Below the pieces are notes generated by a model, which ran no database searches, was not told the DNA's origin, and saw nothing but the letters and a program-made list of their open reading frames with translations. A stretch of DNA of 64,000 nucleotides from Terrimonas rubra (lineage in GTDB: Bacteria; Bacteroidota; Bacteroidia; Chitinophagales; Chitinophagaceae), in contig NZ_JBHUOZ010000001.1 in assembly GCF_042686025.1 (NCBI RefSeq), forward strand, positions 1,426,001 to 1,490,000, read 5' to 3'. The position numbers were made by a program, and so were the translations under genes. Positions 44,301 through 53,586 of the stretch are shown one piece after another. Each line of letters starts with the position of its first letter. Positions within the stretch are counted from its first letter, which is position 1.

Positions 44301-45058
44301 ATATCCGTTATATATTAATTGATGACGAGGCCAATAACCTGGAGAACCTGCAATTGCTTTTACAGGAACACTGCCCCGCATTGGAATTTGCGGGAACTGC
44401 CCGTTCTGTGCAGGAGGGGTTACTATTAATTGAAACACATGCACCGGACCTTGTTTTCCTGGATATACAAATGCCGGGTGAAACAGGTTTTGACCTGCTG
44501 CGATTAGTAGACAAACCGGCATTTGAAGTAATATTTGTTACGGCATACGATCAGTATGGCATACAGGCTATCAAATTCTCTGCCCTCGATTACCTGCTGA
44601 AACCGGTTGCTGTAGCCGAGTTAAAGCAGGCCGTTGATAAGGCAACAGAAAAAATAAAAAACAATCAGCAGAATAAAAATATCGGTAACCTGCTGGCTTA
44701 CCTGGAAAAACCAAAGGCGGGATCGTTGCGTATAGCCCTTCCTACATTGAAGGAAACACATTATGTAAAACTGGAGGAGATCATCCGGTGCGAGGCTTCT
44801 GATAATTATACATTATTCTTTCTGCAGAATGGTGAAAATATACTGGTGAGCAAAACACTGAAAGAATATGATGACCTGCTTCGGGCACATGGTTTTCAAA
44901 GGGTGCACCAATCACACCTGGTAAATATGCATTTTGTAAAAAGTTTTTTAAAGGAAGACGGCGGTACTTTATTATTATCCGATAAGACAAAAATTCCCAT
45001 ATCCAGGCAAAACCTGGAAGGGGTTAAAAAAGCACTCAACAACATTATTCACCCCTGA
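44297..45058 (+). CDS. LytTR-family response regulator
   Basis: 253 residues. A receiver domain (1-120) has the acidic pair D9-D10, phospho-acceptor D56 (LVFLDIQMPG), T in VIFVTAYDQYG and K in LLKPV. The LytTR DNA-binding domain (about 150-250) includes VKLEEIIRCEASDNYTLFFL and FQRVHQSHLVNMHFVKSFLK. It is translationally coupled to the kinase gene by a 4-bp overlap. A TlpA-like gene follows after 13 bp and may be part of the same transcript. The regulated genes cannot be deduced. Confidence 0.93.
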   Translation: MNIRYILIDDEANNLENLQLLLQEHCPALEFAGTARSVQEGLLLIETHAPDLVFLDIQMPGETGFDLLRLVDKPAFEVIFVTAYDQYGIQAIKFSALDYLLKPVAVAELKQAVDKATEKIKNNQQNKNIGNLLAYLEKPKAGSLRIALPTLKETHYVKLEEIIRCEASDNYTLFFLQNGENILVSKTLKEYDDLLRAHGFQRVHQSHLVNMHFVKSFLKEDGGTLLLSDKTKIPISRQNLEGVKKALNNIIHP

Positions 45059-45071
45059 TCAATTAAACAAT

Positions 45072-46523
45072 ATGTTACGTAAACTATCAGCATTGCTGGT
45101 GGCATGGCTTTGTTATGCCACCACCCTGGCCCAGTCATTACAGCCGGGAACTGTAAAAATCACCGCACAATTAATACATGCGGACAGCAGTACACCGCGG
45201 GCAATGGTCTTTAATTTTCTGAACCCCTTTATACGGTTACGAAAGAGTGCGGCATTTGATGAACAAAACCGGCTTGCTTCCTCGGGCGAAATGATCTTCA
45301 CGCAAAATATGACCATACAATACAATAATACCTTTATCAATCTCTATGTTCAACCCGGTGATTCGGTACACCTGCTGATAGACGGCGCTTTATTGAAAAA
45401 GAAAAACTTTGAGTGGTTATCCATCGGCGGGGATCATGCAACAGAAAGTACACAGGTAAATCTCTGGCATCATTACTTTAGCCGCTATACCAGTAAAACG
45501 TTTCAGCTGGCAGGGTCAGTAACAACCATGAAAGACAGTGCCGCCATGGAATATGCACGGTGCCTGGCTATGTTAGAAAACTACAGTAAGCAATACCCTT
45601 TATTACCGGCTGTAAAAAAATGGGCGGCAATAGATATCAGGAATACGATCTCTTACTGGGCATCCGATAATCTTACGGCAAAGGATAGTATCACAGGGCG
45701 GTTGATATTGAATCATGCTTTATACCGGGAACCATTATTTGATCAGTATAATGAAGCCGGTTTTCAATCTATGATGTTCCCCTATCACCTGGCTAATTAT
45801 GCGCATACCCTGCTTAAAACGGATAGCAGTATAAATAATCTTCAACAACAAGGTCAGTATGCGAAAGCGGCGGCACAGGCGCTGCGTCTTTTATCCTGTG
45901 AGCCGAAAGGCCTTGCCCGTGATTATATGTTGTTCAATTTTATAAATACGCTGCTTCCCAAATCACCGCAACTGACAGATTCGTTACCAGCGCTTCCGTC
46001 CTTATTCCACGATACCCTGACCTATGCTTATCTCTTACAGGCGGCTGATAATATTCAACGTCCTGTACTGAATGAAAAGCCGGTTGCAGGGATATCCTAT
46101 TTTAATGATGGCCGTACGGAAACCGTTCCACCGGTAAAAGTGCTGTCTTACCTGGTTGAAAAATACCCGGGTAAAGTATTGTACATTGATATATATGCCA
46201 CCTGGTGTGTGCCTTGCTTTAAAGAGATGGAAAAAATGCCGGAAATAAAAGCCGGGGTGGATACTTCAAAAATTGTATTTATCAATCTCTGCCTGCAATC
46301 GGAAATGAAAACCTGGTCAAACCTGGTAAACAATAAAAAACATCCCGGGGAGCATTATTTCCTGGATGAAGATGCTACAAAAATTTTTATGGGTATGTAT
46401 GCCATTGAAGGCTTTCCGAGCTACTTCCTGCTGAACCAAAAAGGCCAGGTCGAAACCCTGAAAGCTCCCCGGCCTTCTGACGGAACACTGCTGATCAACC
46501 GGCTTAACAGGTTGATCAGGTAA
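45072..46523 (+). CDS. TlpA/thioredoxin-like exported protein
   Basis: 483 residues with a signal peptide (SALLVAWLCYATTLAQS). The N-terminal ~330 residues form a domain of unknown function (GTVKITAQLIHADSSTPRAM start). The C-terminal ~140 residues are thioredoxin-like with redox motif WCVPC in DIYATWCVPCFKEMEKMPEI, followed by IEGFPSYFLLNQKGQVETLK with the cis-Pro. Periplasmic disulfide reduction is likely, as in Bacteroidota TlpA proteins with long N-terminal domains. Thirteen bp separate it from the LytTR gene, so co-transcription is probable. Confidence 0.87.
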   Translation: MLRKLSALLVAWLCYATTLAQSLQPGTVKITAQLIHADSSTPRAMVFNFLNPFIRLRKSAAFDEQNRLASSGEMIFTQNMTIQYNNTFINLYVQPGDSVHLLIDGALLKKKNFEWLSIGGDHATESTQVNLWHHYFSRYTSKTFQLAGSVTTMKDSAAMEYARCLAMLENYSKQYPLLPAVKKWAAIDIRNTISYWASDNLTAKDSITGRLILNHALYREPLFDQYNEAGFQSMMFPYHLANYAHTLLKTDSSINNLQQQGQYAKAAAQALRLLSCEPKGLARDYMLFNFINTLLPKSPQLTDSLPALPSLFHDTLTYAYLLQAADNIQRPVLNEKPVAGISYFNDGRTETVPPVKVLSYLVEKYPGKVLYIDIYATWCVPCFKEMEKMPEIKAGVDTSKIVFINLCLQSEMKTWSNLVNNKKHPGEHYFLDEDATKIFMGMYAIEGFPSYFLLNQKGQVETLKAPRPSDGTLLINRLNRLIR

Positions 46524-46625
46524 GGATAATACCTGATGGCTATAGGTGGTAGCTTGTTGCCTTGTTTTATATGAATATTTTATCCGGCTGTACTTAGTTT
46601 CCTAACTTAGCTAAAACAAATCCTT

Positions 46626-48020
46626 ATGCAAAAGGAATCGGTACGGGTAAAGCTTTTTTTGCTTTGTATACTTATTACTTCAGGCATTTCTGTACAATGC
46701 CAAGAAAACAGGGCAACCATTATAGATTCTATGATACACCGGGCAAACCGGCTGGGCATTTTTAACGGTAATGTATTAATAGCCGACAAGGGTAAAATAC
46801 TGTACCAGAAAGCTATTGGCTGGACCGATCCAACCCATAAAACGCGGCTCACCCAACAGCACCGTTTTCACATAGGTTCCATTGCCAAAGAGTTTAATGC
46901 GGTAGCTATTATGCTGTTGAAGGAGCAGGGAAAGCTGAACCTTGATGATAAAGTGGCACAATACCTGCCGGAGCTGCCAGCCTGGGCAGGAAAGATCGGT
47001 ATTATAAACCTGCTGCAATATACCAGTGGCCTGCCTGATGTAAAATGGAAGACCGTTAAATCAGATGCAGATAATATGCAGGATTTAATGACCCTGCAGA
47101 AACTGGATTTTGAACCGGGTACCAACTATGCCTATAATAACAATAATGTTTTTTTACAGCGCAGGATCATTGAAAAAATAACCGGTAAAACTTTTAATGC
47201 CTTTGTGGAAGAGCAGTTATTAAAACCCTGTAATATGACGAACGCAAGGGTTGACCCACCGGCAAGTGATACTTTGCTGACAACAGCATTTAATAACGAA
47301 GGGAAAGCTAATTCATTGATCATACCCATTTCCGGCTGGACCGCCGTAACCCTGGACGATTTTTATAAATGGTCGCAAAGTATTTCTTCTTTCCGCCTGC
47401 TTTCTCCAGAAACTACAAAATCCATATTGGTGCCGGTACGTCCTAATACACAATCAGGACTCGGTGGCGGGTATATGGAAGGCGAACAGGTAATGCGGCA
47501 TATACACGACGGAAGCGCTTTTAATTATAATGCTTTACTGGTAAGTGACCCGCCCAAACAACGCACCGTTATATTAATGACCAATAACAAACAGGGTAAT
47601 TTATATGAGCTGAATGCGGCCATACAGGCTATTCTTGATGGTAAGCCATATAAACAGCCTAAAAAACCGGTTACAGGTCTATTGCAAAAACAAATGGACA
47701 AGTTAGGTGCAAAGGCATTGATAAGGGAATATGAAAAACTGAAAAAACAGCCATCGCAGGAATATGATTTTGATAGCGAATCTTCATTAAATGAAATAGG
47801 TTATGCTTACCTGGGTAAGAACCGGGTGGATGATGCTATCCTGATTTTTGAATACAATACAAAACTATTTCCTGCATCGGGAAATGTTTTTGACAGCCTG
47901 GGGGAAGCCTATTATAAAAAAGGAAATACCAAAAAAGCGCTGCTAAATTATAAACGTTCACTTGAACTTGATCCGGGCAATACAAATGCAAAAGCCCTTA
48001 TTGAAACATTGGGTAAATGA
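46626..48020 (+). CDS. Serine hydrolase (beta-lactamase family) with C-terminal TPRs
   Basis: 464 residues with a signal peptide (LFLLCILITSGISVQCQE). The beta-lactamase/class C fold has SxxK as FHIGSIAKEFNAVAIMLL, the Tyr-x-Asn motif in YAYNNNNVFLQRRI and a HxG-like motif in RHIHDGSAFN. The C-terminal ~100 residues contain TPR helices (NEIGYAYLGKNRVDDAILIF, SLGEAYYKKGNTKKALLNYK). Likely activities are D-aminopeptidase, esterase or peptidase; resistance cannot be assumed. The start codon of the ApbE-like gene overlaps its stop by 4 bp, so the two are coupled. Confidence 0.87.
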   Translation: MQKESVRVKLFLLCILITSGISVQCQENRATIIDSMIHRANRLGIFNGNVLIADKGKILYQKAIGWTDPTHKTRLTQQHRFHIGSIAKEFNAVAIMLLKEQGKLNLDDKVAQYLPELPAWAGKIGIINLLQYTSGLPDVKWKTVKSDADNMQDLMTLQKLDFEPGTNYAYNNNNVFLQRRIIEKITGKTFNAFVEEQLLKPCNMTNARVDPPASDTLLTTAFNNEGKANSLIIPISGWTAVTLDDFYKWSQSISSFRLLSPETTKSILVPVRPNTQSGLGGGYMEGEQVMRHIHDGSAFNYNALLVSDPPKQRTVILMTNNKQGNLYELNAAIQAILDGKPYKQPKKPVTGLLQKQMDKLGAKALIREYEKLKKQPSQEYDFDSESSLNEIGYAYLGKNRVDDAILIFEYNTKLFPASGNVFDSLGEAYYKKGNTKKALLNYKRSLELDPGNTNAKALIETLGK

Positions 48021-49018
48021 TGAGATCAAAAATTGCTATACTCGGCGTTTTGTTATTATGTAACCTGGGGGTGTTTGCCCAGGTTTTAAGGAAACGAACA
48101 GTTACCTTAATGGGTAGCCGGTTCGATATTACCATCGTGGATAAGGATTCAATATCTGCCGAAGCAAATATTGATGCGGTGATTGCGGAAGTATCAAGGA
48201 TTGAAGACCTGATATCTGACTGGCGATCCTATACCCAGGTATCAAAAGTGAATCAAAATGCCGGGATAACACCTGTGAAAGTGGATAAGGAAGTATTTGA
48301 GCTAACAGAACGGGCTATCCGTTTATCCGAGCTCACCGGTGGTGCTTTTGATATAAGTTTTGCGGCCATGGACAGGATCTGGAAATTTGATGGTTCTATG
48401 ACCAGTATGCCCTCACCGGAAGCCATCAAAAAATCAGTGGCTAAAGTGGGTTACAAAAATATCATACTCAATAAAAAGGAAAGTACCATCTTCCTGAAGT
48501 TAAAAGGCATGAAGATAGGGTTCGGCGCCCTGGGCGAAGGGTATGCGGCCGATAAATGTAAAGCCATGATGATGGCCAAAGGAGTACCGGCAGGCATTAT
48601 AAATGGTTCGGGTGATATGAATACCTGGGGCAAACGCCCGGATGGCAGCAACTGGAATATCGGTATCACAGACCCTAAAGACACCGATCGTTTTTTTGCC
48701 ATCATTCCTTTGGACAGCGGCGCGGTTGTTACTTCCGGTAGTTATGAAAAGTTTGTCACCTTCAATGGGAAAAGATATGCGCATATCATTAACCCCAAAA
48801 CAGGTTATCCTGCCACCGGGCTAAGCAGTGTTACTGTGTTTGGCCCGGGTGCCGAACTGGCTAACGGGCTGAGTACTTCCATCATGGTATTAGGCAAACA
48901 GGCTGGCTTAAGGCTTTTAAAACGTTTTCCCGGAATGAGCGCTATCCTGGTAGATGATCATGGCCGGTATACAAGCTCTCCTGGTCTTGATATTTCAAAA
49001 TACCTGGTAGCGCAATAA
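48017..49018 (+). CDS. apbE: ApbE-like FAD:protein FMN transferase
   Basis: 333 residues with a signal peptide (ILGVLLLCNLGVFAQV). ApbE motifs are TLMGSRFDITIV, IGFGALGEGYAADKCKAMMM, GIINGSGDMNTWG and RYAHIINPKTGYPATGLSSV. In active enzymes a metal-binding Asp lies in an A-D-A-L-S/A-T segment; here it reads LANGLSTSIMVLG, so Asp is Asn. FMN transfer to periplasmic proteins, for instance NqrC/RnfG-type subunits, is the expected family role. Activity here is uncertain because of this change, and no flavin acceptor protein is encoded nearby. It overlaps the serine-hydrolase gene by 4 bp. Confidence 0.85.
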   Translation: MMRSKIAILGVLLLCNLGVFAQVLRKRTVTLMGSRFDITIVDKDSISAEANIDAVIAEVSRIEDLISDWRSYTQVSKVNQNAGITPVKVDKEVFELTERAIRLSELTGGAFDISFAAMDRIWKFDGSMTSMPSPEAIKKSVAKVGYKNIILNKKESTIFLKLKGMKIGFGALGEGYAADKCKAMMMAKGVPAGIINGSGDMNTWGKRPDGSNWNIGITDPKDTDRFFAIIPLDSGAVVTSGSYEKFVTFNGKRYAHIINPKTGYPATGLSSVTVFGPGAELANGLSTSIMVLGKQAGLRLLKRFPGMSAILVDDHGRYTSSPGLDISKYLVAQ

Positions 49019-49065
49019 ACTTCATTTTACCAGTTGTTAACCCTGGAATTATCCCCGCGGGTTGT

Positions 49066-50619
49066 TTACCGGAAGCCTGCAATCCTTAAGGCGGCAGTAT
49101 CCTTATACTGTACCATTAAATTTTTTAAAGATGATTTTAACTGACTGACCAGCATGGTATTTTTTTTCAGGGCATAAATATTCTTCATTTCATCCGGATC
49201 ATTCTTCAGATCATACAATTCCCAGCTATCAATACCACCGTAAAACCTGATCAGTTTATATTGTTCGGTACGCAAACCAAAATGCGGATACACATGGTGA
49301 GGCTCCGGAAACTCATAATAGTGGTAATAAACCTGTTTACGCCAGCCAGGCGATTTTTTGCCTTTTACTAACGGCATCACCGAAACTCCCTGTACTTCGG
49401 CCGGTACTTTTATCCCGGCCGCATCCAGTAAAGTGGCTGACCAATCCTGCCCCAGGGTAAAGTCATTAATAACGGTACCGGGTTTAATGACACCGGGGTA
49501 ACGCATCATAAAGGCCGTGCGCAATGACTGTTCATACATGAACCGTTTATCAAACCAGCCATGTTCACCCATATAAAACCCCTGGTCAGAAGCATAGATC
49601 ACAATGGTATTTTCTGCCAGCCCCGTTTCATCAAGGTATTGTAATAACCGGCCTATATTCCGGTCCAGGGAATTGGCTGTGGCCAGGTAATCTTTCATAT
49701 AACGCTGGTATTTCCATTCTGTCAAAGCTTTACCGGTCAGTTTCTTCTCGTCAAACTCTTTACTGATCTTGTTTTCATAATAATCATAAAACAATTTCTT
49801 CTGTTCACCTTCCAGCCGGTTATAATCCCTCATTTTGGTATAGTCCGCATGTATCTTCAGGTCCGAGTTCAGCAACATGGTTTTATCAATGGTCATGTCC
49901 TGTTTTGCTGCGGCTTCACGGCCTTTATAGTCATCATAAAAATTATCCGGCAGCGGGAAATTAATATGGTCATAAGCACCAAGATCTTCAATAGCAGGTA
50001 ACCACTCGCGGTGGGTGGCTTTCTGGCCTACTACCAGGAAAAATGGTTTATCGGCATCACGTTCCTGCAGCCAGTTAATGGAGGTCCTGGTGATAATATC
50101 TGTTACATATCCTTTTACGATAGTCGTATCATCATTAGTATTGATGAATGAAGGATTATAATAATGCCCCTGACCTGGTAACAAGTTCCAGTAATCCAAT
50201 CCGCGGGGCACATTTTTTAAATGCAGTTTGCCGATCCAGGCAGTCTGGTAGCCGTTTTGTTGTAACAACTCTGGAAAAACAAACTGCGTAGTATCAAAAC
50301 GAGCTTCGTTGCGGGTAAAGCCGTTTACATGACTATACTTGCCGGTCAGTAAAATGGCCCTGCTGGGTCCGCAGATACTATTGGTGATAAAAGCATTTTT
50401 AAATAAAGCGCCTTCCCGCGCAATGCGGTCAATATTGGGTGTCTGTGCTATTTTATTACCGTATGCGCCAATGGCCTGGTAGGCATGATCATCTGAAAAA
50501 ATAAAAATGATATTTGGCTGTTTACGTGCTTTTTGCGGCTCCGGTTGTTTACCGGATGTGCCTGTCAGTAAAATGGTCAATAAAATGACCAACGGGATAT
50601 ATTTTTTTGCATACAACAT
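49066..50619 (-). CDS. Sulfatase, Cys-type (possible GlcNAc-6-sulfatase / mucin-desulfating group)
   Basis: 517 residues from ATG 50619 (MLYAKKYIPLVILL), with a signal peptide ending near GTSGKQ; TTG 50628 is a less likely start. The calcium-binding acids are in IIFIFSDDHAYQAIG (D43, D44). The formylglycine motif C-x-P-S-R is NSICGPSRAILLTGK with C83. Segments such as AWIGKLHLKNVPRGLDYWNL and LLPGQGHYYNPSFI recall N-acetylglucosamine-6-sulfatase-like enzymes of the mucin-desulfating group; the substrate is inferred. It requires Cys-to-formylglycine conversion, which the FGE encoded at 55151 could supply. It is divergent from the GH29 gene. Confidence 0.89.
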   Translation of the reverse strand: MLYAKKYIPLVILLTILLTGTSGKQPEPQKARKQPNIIFIFSDDHAYQAIGAYGNKIAQTPNIDRIAREGALFKNAFITNSICGPSRAILLTGKYSHVNGFTRNEARFDTTQFVFPELLQQNGYQTAWIGKLHLKNVPRGLDYWNLLPGQGHYYNPSFINTNDDTTIVKGYVTDIITRTSINWLQERDADKPFFLVVGQKATHREWLPAIEDLGAYDHINFPLPDNFYDDYKGREAAAKQDMTIDKTMLLNSDLKIHADYTKMRDYNRLEGEQKKLFYDYYENKISKEFDEKKLTGKALTEWKYQRYMKDYLATANSLDRNIGRLLQYLDETGLAENTIVIYASDQGFYMGEHGWFDKRFMYEQSLRTAFMMRYPGVIKPGTVINDFTLGQDWSATLLDAAGIKVPAEVQGVSVMPLVKGKKSPGWRKQVYYHYYEFPEPHHVYPHFGLRTEQYKLIRFYGGIDSWELYDLKNDPDEMKNIYALKKNTMLVSQLKSSLKNLMVQYKDTAALRIAGFR

Positions 50620-50821
50620 AACAGGCAACAGTTAATTTAAGAGATATAAAATTGGATACCTTAAATGTAAGCAATACTTTATGTTTAGCCCCTGTTTCAA
50701 AGTAAAATTTAATGCACCCGTTTGCATGTGGTTATATCGAAAACTTCCGATATTTTTAAAGCTTATTGCAGGAGCCCGGCTGTTGTACTGGTTACAGTGA
50801 ACCGGTTATTAAACAAATGCC

Positions 50822-52309
50822 ATGTATAAAACCGTCTTACTTTTTATTATACTGTTAGCAGGCAATACCCTGTTTGCCCAGTTACAAATACCCGCTACCA
50901 CACCCAATAAAGCACAGCAGGCTTTAATCAAACGCGGTTATGGCATGTTTATCCATTTTGGCATTAATACGTTTGCCGATATTGAATGGTCAGATGGTAC
51001 CATTCCTGTTGAAAAATACAACCCTACCCAACTCGACCCCGACCAATGGGTAAGAGTGGCCAAAGAAGCGGGCTTCCGCTATGTATTGTTAACGGTTAAA
51101 CATCATGATGGTTTTTGTTTGTGGGACAGTAAGTATACCAATTATGATGTGGCGGCTTCACCCGTTAAAACGGATGTGGTAAAAGCGGTGGCCGCGGCCT
51201 GTAAAAAATACGGCTTACAGTTTGCCATCTACTATTCGCTCTGGGACCGGCACGAACCTACTTATAAAGATAAAGATCCGCAGGTGTATGTTAATTATAT
51301 GCTGCAGCAACTGACAGAGTTGTTCACCAATTACGGACCCATCTGCGAATTGTGGTTAGATGGTGGCTGGGATAGAAAACCCGACCAATGGGGCATTGAT
51401 AAAATATATGCGCTGGCTAAAAAATACAACCCGCTTTGTGCCGTGAGTGTGAACCATACCATTGTGAACGAGGAAGGGAAAAGAAAATTCACTTTACCTT
51501 CTGATATGACGGAGGATAACAAGTACTACTTCCATTACTTTCCTTCTGATTTCCGTTTATGGGACCCCAAGATCATCAACCTGTTCGATAAAAAACAATA
51601 TCTCCACCAGGGCAGATCCTACTACCTTCCTTTTGAACATACGATATGCATTAGTAAAAACTGGAACTGGTTCCAGAAATCTGTACAACTCCCCACCCGG
51701 AGCGTTGACGAACTCGAGGAACTGTTTTACTGGACCACCGCCAACGACAATAGCCTGGTGATGAATATTCCTCCGGATGCTACCGGCCGCATCAGGGAAT
51801 ACGAAGCCAATACGGCGATAGAGCTGGCAAAAAGATTAGGCCTGGCTGCAGGTAAACCATTACCTAAAAACGGTAAATTCATTTCCCTGCTTCAGCCGGT
51901 TACGGCAAACAATACCTGGCCGGATAATAACAATGAATACGCGGCCATAAAAATAAACGATGGTAAAATGGACACCCGCTGGGCAGCAAAAGATACTACG
52001 GCCCAACTGGAAATGACTTTAGACCCGAATCAGTCCTTTGATAAGATAAGCATCTTCGAATACCAGGACGTGAGAAATTCAACAGACGGTTTTTCACAAA
52101 TAAGAGAACCCCGGATCAAGGCATACAACATTGATATCCGCATTAATGATCAATGGCAGACTATTTACCTGGCCGAAGAAACAATAGGTGACTGCAAGGT
52201 GATCCGGCTACCCAAAAAATACAAAACAAATAAACTAAGGCTCAATATTACCCGGGCAACGGCACCACCTTCTATTTATGAAATAGCTGTTATTAACAGG
52301 AATAGGTAG
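50822..52309 (+). CDS. GH29 alpha-L-fucosidase with C-terminal discoidin-like domain
   Basis: 495 residues with a signal peptide (LLFIILLAGNTLFAQLQ). The (beta/alpha)8 domain has GYGMFIHFGINTFADIEWSD, LLTVKHHDGFCLWDSKYTNY and ICELWLDGGWD, whose Asp (D180) aligns with the GH29 nucleophile. The C-terminal ~140 residues (AAIKINDGKMDTRWAAKDTT to KLRLNITRATAPPSIYEIAV) form an F5/8 type C (discoidin) carbohydrate-binding domain. It should release alpha-L-fucose in the periplasm or outside. It lies between a sulfatase and a GH27 enzyme, suggesting a fucosylated, sulfated glycan substrate. Confidence 0.93.
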   Translation: MYKTVLLFIILLAGNTLFAQLQIPATTPNKAQQALIKRGYGMFIHFGINTFADIEWSDGTIPVEKYNPTQLDPDQWVRVAKEAGFRYVLLTVKHHDGFCLWDSKYTNYDVAASPVKTDVVKAVAAACKKYGLQFAIYYSLWDRHEPTYKDKDPQVYVNYMLQQLTELFTNYGPICELWLDGGWDRKPDQWGIDKIYALAKKYNPLCAVSVNHTIVNEEGKRKFTLPSDMTEDNKYYFHYFPSDFRLWDPKIINLFDKKQYLHQGRSYYLPFEHTICISKNWNWFQKSVQLPTRSVDELEELFYWTTANDNSLVMNIPPDATGRIREYEANTAIELAKRLGLAAGKPLPKNGKFISLLQPVTANNTWPDNNNEYAAIKINDGKMDTRWAAKDTTAQLEMTLDPNQSFDKISIFEYQDVRNSTDGFSQIREPRIKAYNIDIRINDQWQTIYLAEETIGDCKVIRLPKKYKTNKLRLNITRATAPPSIYEIAVINRNR

Positions 52310-52373
52310 CAGGTTGTATGTTATCAGCTGCAGTACAAAATAAATTTCGGTAAATGTTTAAACTATAATACGA

Positions 52374-53579
52374 ATGCGTTTGATATTAATGGCTGTAAGC
52401 TTGTTGATTTTAACACCTGTTTTTGCACAACAAAAAAAACTGGCTGCAAAACCTCCCATGGGTTGGATGAGCTGGAACCTGCTGGCCGATAATGTGACCG
52501 AACAGGATATCCGTTCCATGGCCGATGCCATGGTGAGTACAGGCATGGTAAAAGCCGGTTACAACTATATATTTATTGATGATGGCTGGCAGGGCGGCCG
52601 TGATAAAAAAAACAATATCATCCCCGACCCGGCAAAATTCCCCTCCGGTATCAAAGCCCTGGCTGATTATGTACACCAGCGTGGCATTAAACTGGGTATT
52701 TACAGTGATGCCGCACCTTTAACCTGTGCCGGTTATACAGCCAGTTTACACTTTGAGCAGCAGGATGCGAAAACCTTTGCTTCCTGGGAAGTTGATTTTT
52801 TAAAATACGATTACTGCGGCGCACCCGAAGATGTGGCCACGGCCAAAGCCCGTTATACCACCATGGGCAATGCTTTAAAAAAATCGGGCCGCGATATTGT
52901 ATTCAGCGTATGCGAATGGGGCCCGCGTAAACCCTGGTTATGGGCTGCAGAAGCAGGCGGCAATTTATGGCGCACCACTTATGATATCCGTGATAAATGG
53001 AAACGTAAAACAGGCGAGGAGGGCAGTGAAGGTATCTGGGATATATACGAAGTAAACGTGGCCTTACAGGATTATGCCGGTCCGGGTAAATGGAACGATG
53101 CGGATATGCTGGTGGCCGGTTTATATGGTAAAAAGGGCCCCTCTTCCTATAAAGGAGGGAATGGTTGTACACAGGCCGAATACCAGAGCCAGTTTAGTTT
53201 ATGGGCCATGATGAGCTCGCCCTTATATGCCAGTTGTGATATCCGTACCATGGATGAGGCAACCAAAAACATTCTCCTGAATGAAGAAATAATTGCCATT
53301 AACCAGGACGAACTGGGTAAACAGGCCGAACGCAAAATAAACAACGAAGGCTGGGATATATTGGTAAAACCTTTGGCCAATGGCGACTATGCTGTTGCTG
53401 TTTTAAACAAAGCCGATACAGAGCAAACAACCACGGTCAATTTTAGTGAACTGGGTTTAACGGGGAAATACATGGTAAAAGATCTGTGGCAGCATAAGCA
53501 GGTAACTAAGGGTAAAAGCTGGAAAGGAAAACTTGCTTCGCATGAAACAAAACTATTTCGTTTAAGCGCTCAACAATAA
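52374..53579 (+). CDS. GH27 alpha-galactosidase
   Basis: 401 residues with a signal peptide (LMAVSLLILTPVFAQQK). The barrel opens with KPPMGWMSWNLLADNVTEQD and carries YIFIDDGWQGGRDKKNN. The nucleophile is D146 in DFLKYDYCGAP, and the acid/base is D204 in WRTTYDIRDKW, matching R227/D231 spacing of human GLA. The ending WNDADMLVAG and MMSSPLYASCDIRTMDE is typical, and a C-terminal beta-sandwich completes the enzyme. It should remove terminal alpha-galactose, or alpha-N-acetylgalactosamine in related members. It is 65 bp after GH29 and 7 bp before a sulfatase start, so it is likely in one operon. Confidence 0.93.
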   Translation: MRLILMAVSLLILTPVFAQQKKLAAKPPMGWMSWNLLADNVTEQDIRSMADAMVSTGMVKAGYNYIFIDDGWQGGRDKKNNIIPDPAKFPSGIKALADYVHQRGIKLGIYSDAAPLTCAGYTASLHFEQQDAKTFASWEVDFLKYDYCGAPEDVATAKARYTTMGNALKKSGRDIVFSVCEWGPRKPWLWAAEAGGNLWRTTYDIRDKWKRKTGEEGSEGIWDIYEVNVALQDYAGPGKWNDADMLVAGLYGKKGPSSYKGGNGCTQAEYQSQFSLWAMMSSPLYASCDIRTMDEATKNILLNEEIIAINQDELGKQAERKINNEGWDILVKPLANGDYAVAVLNKADTEQTTTVNFSELGLTGKYMVKDLWQHKQVTKGKSWKGKLASHETKLFRLSAQQ

Positions 53580-53586
53580 ACATACG

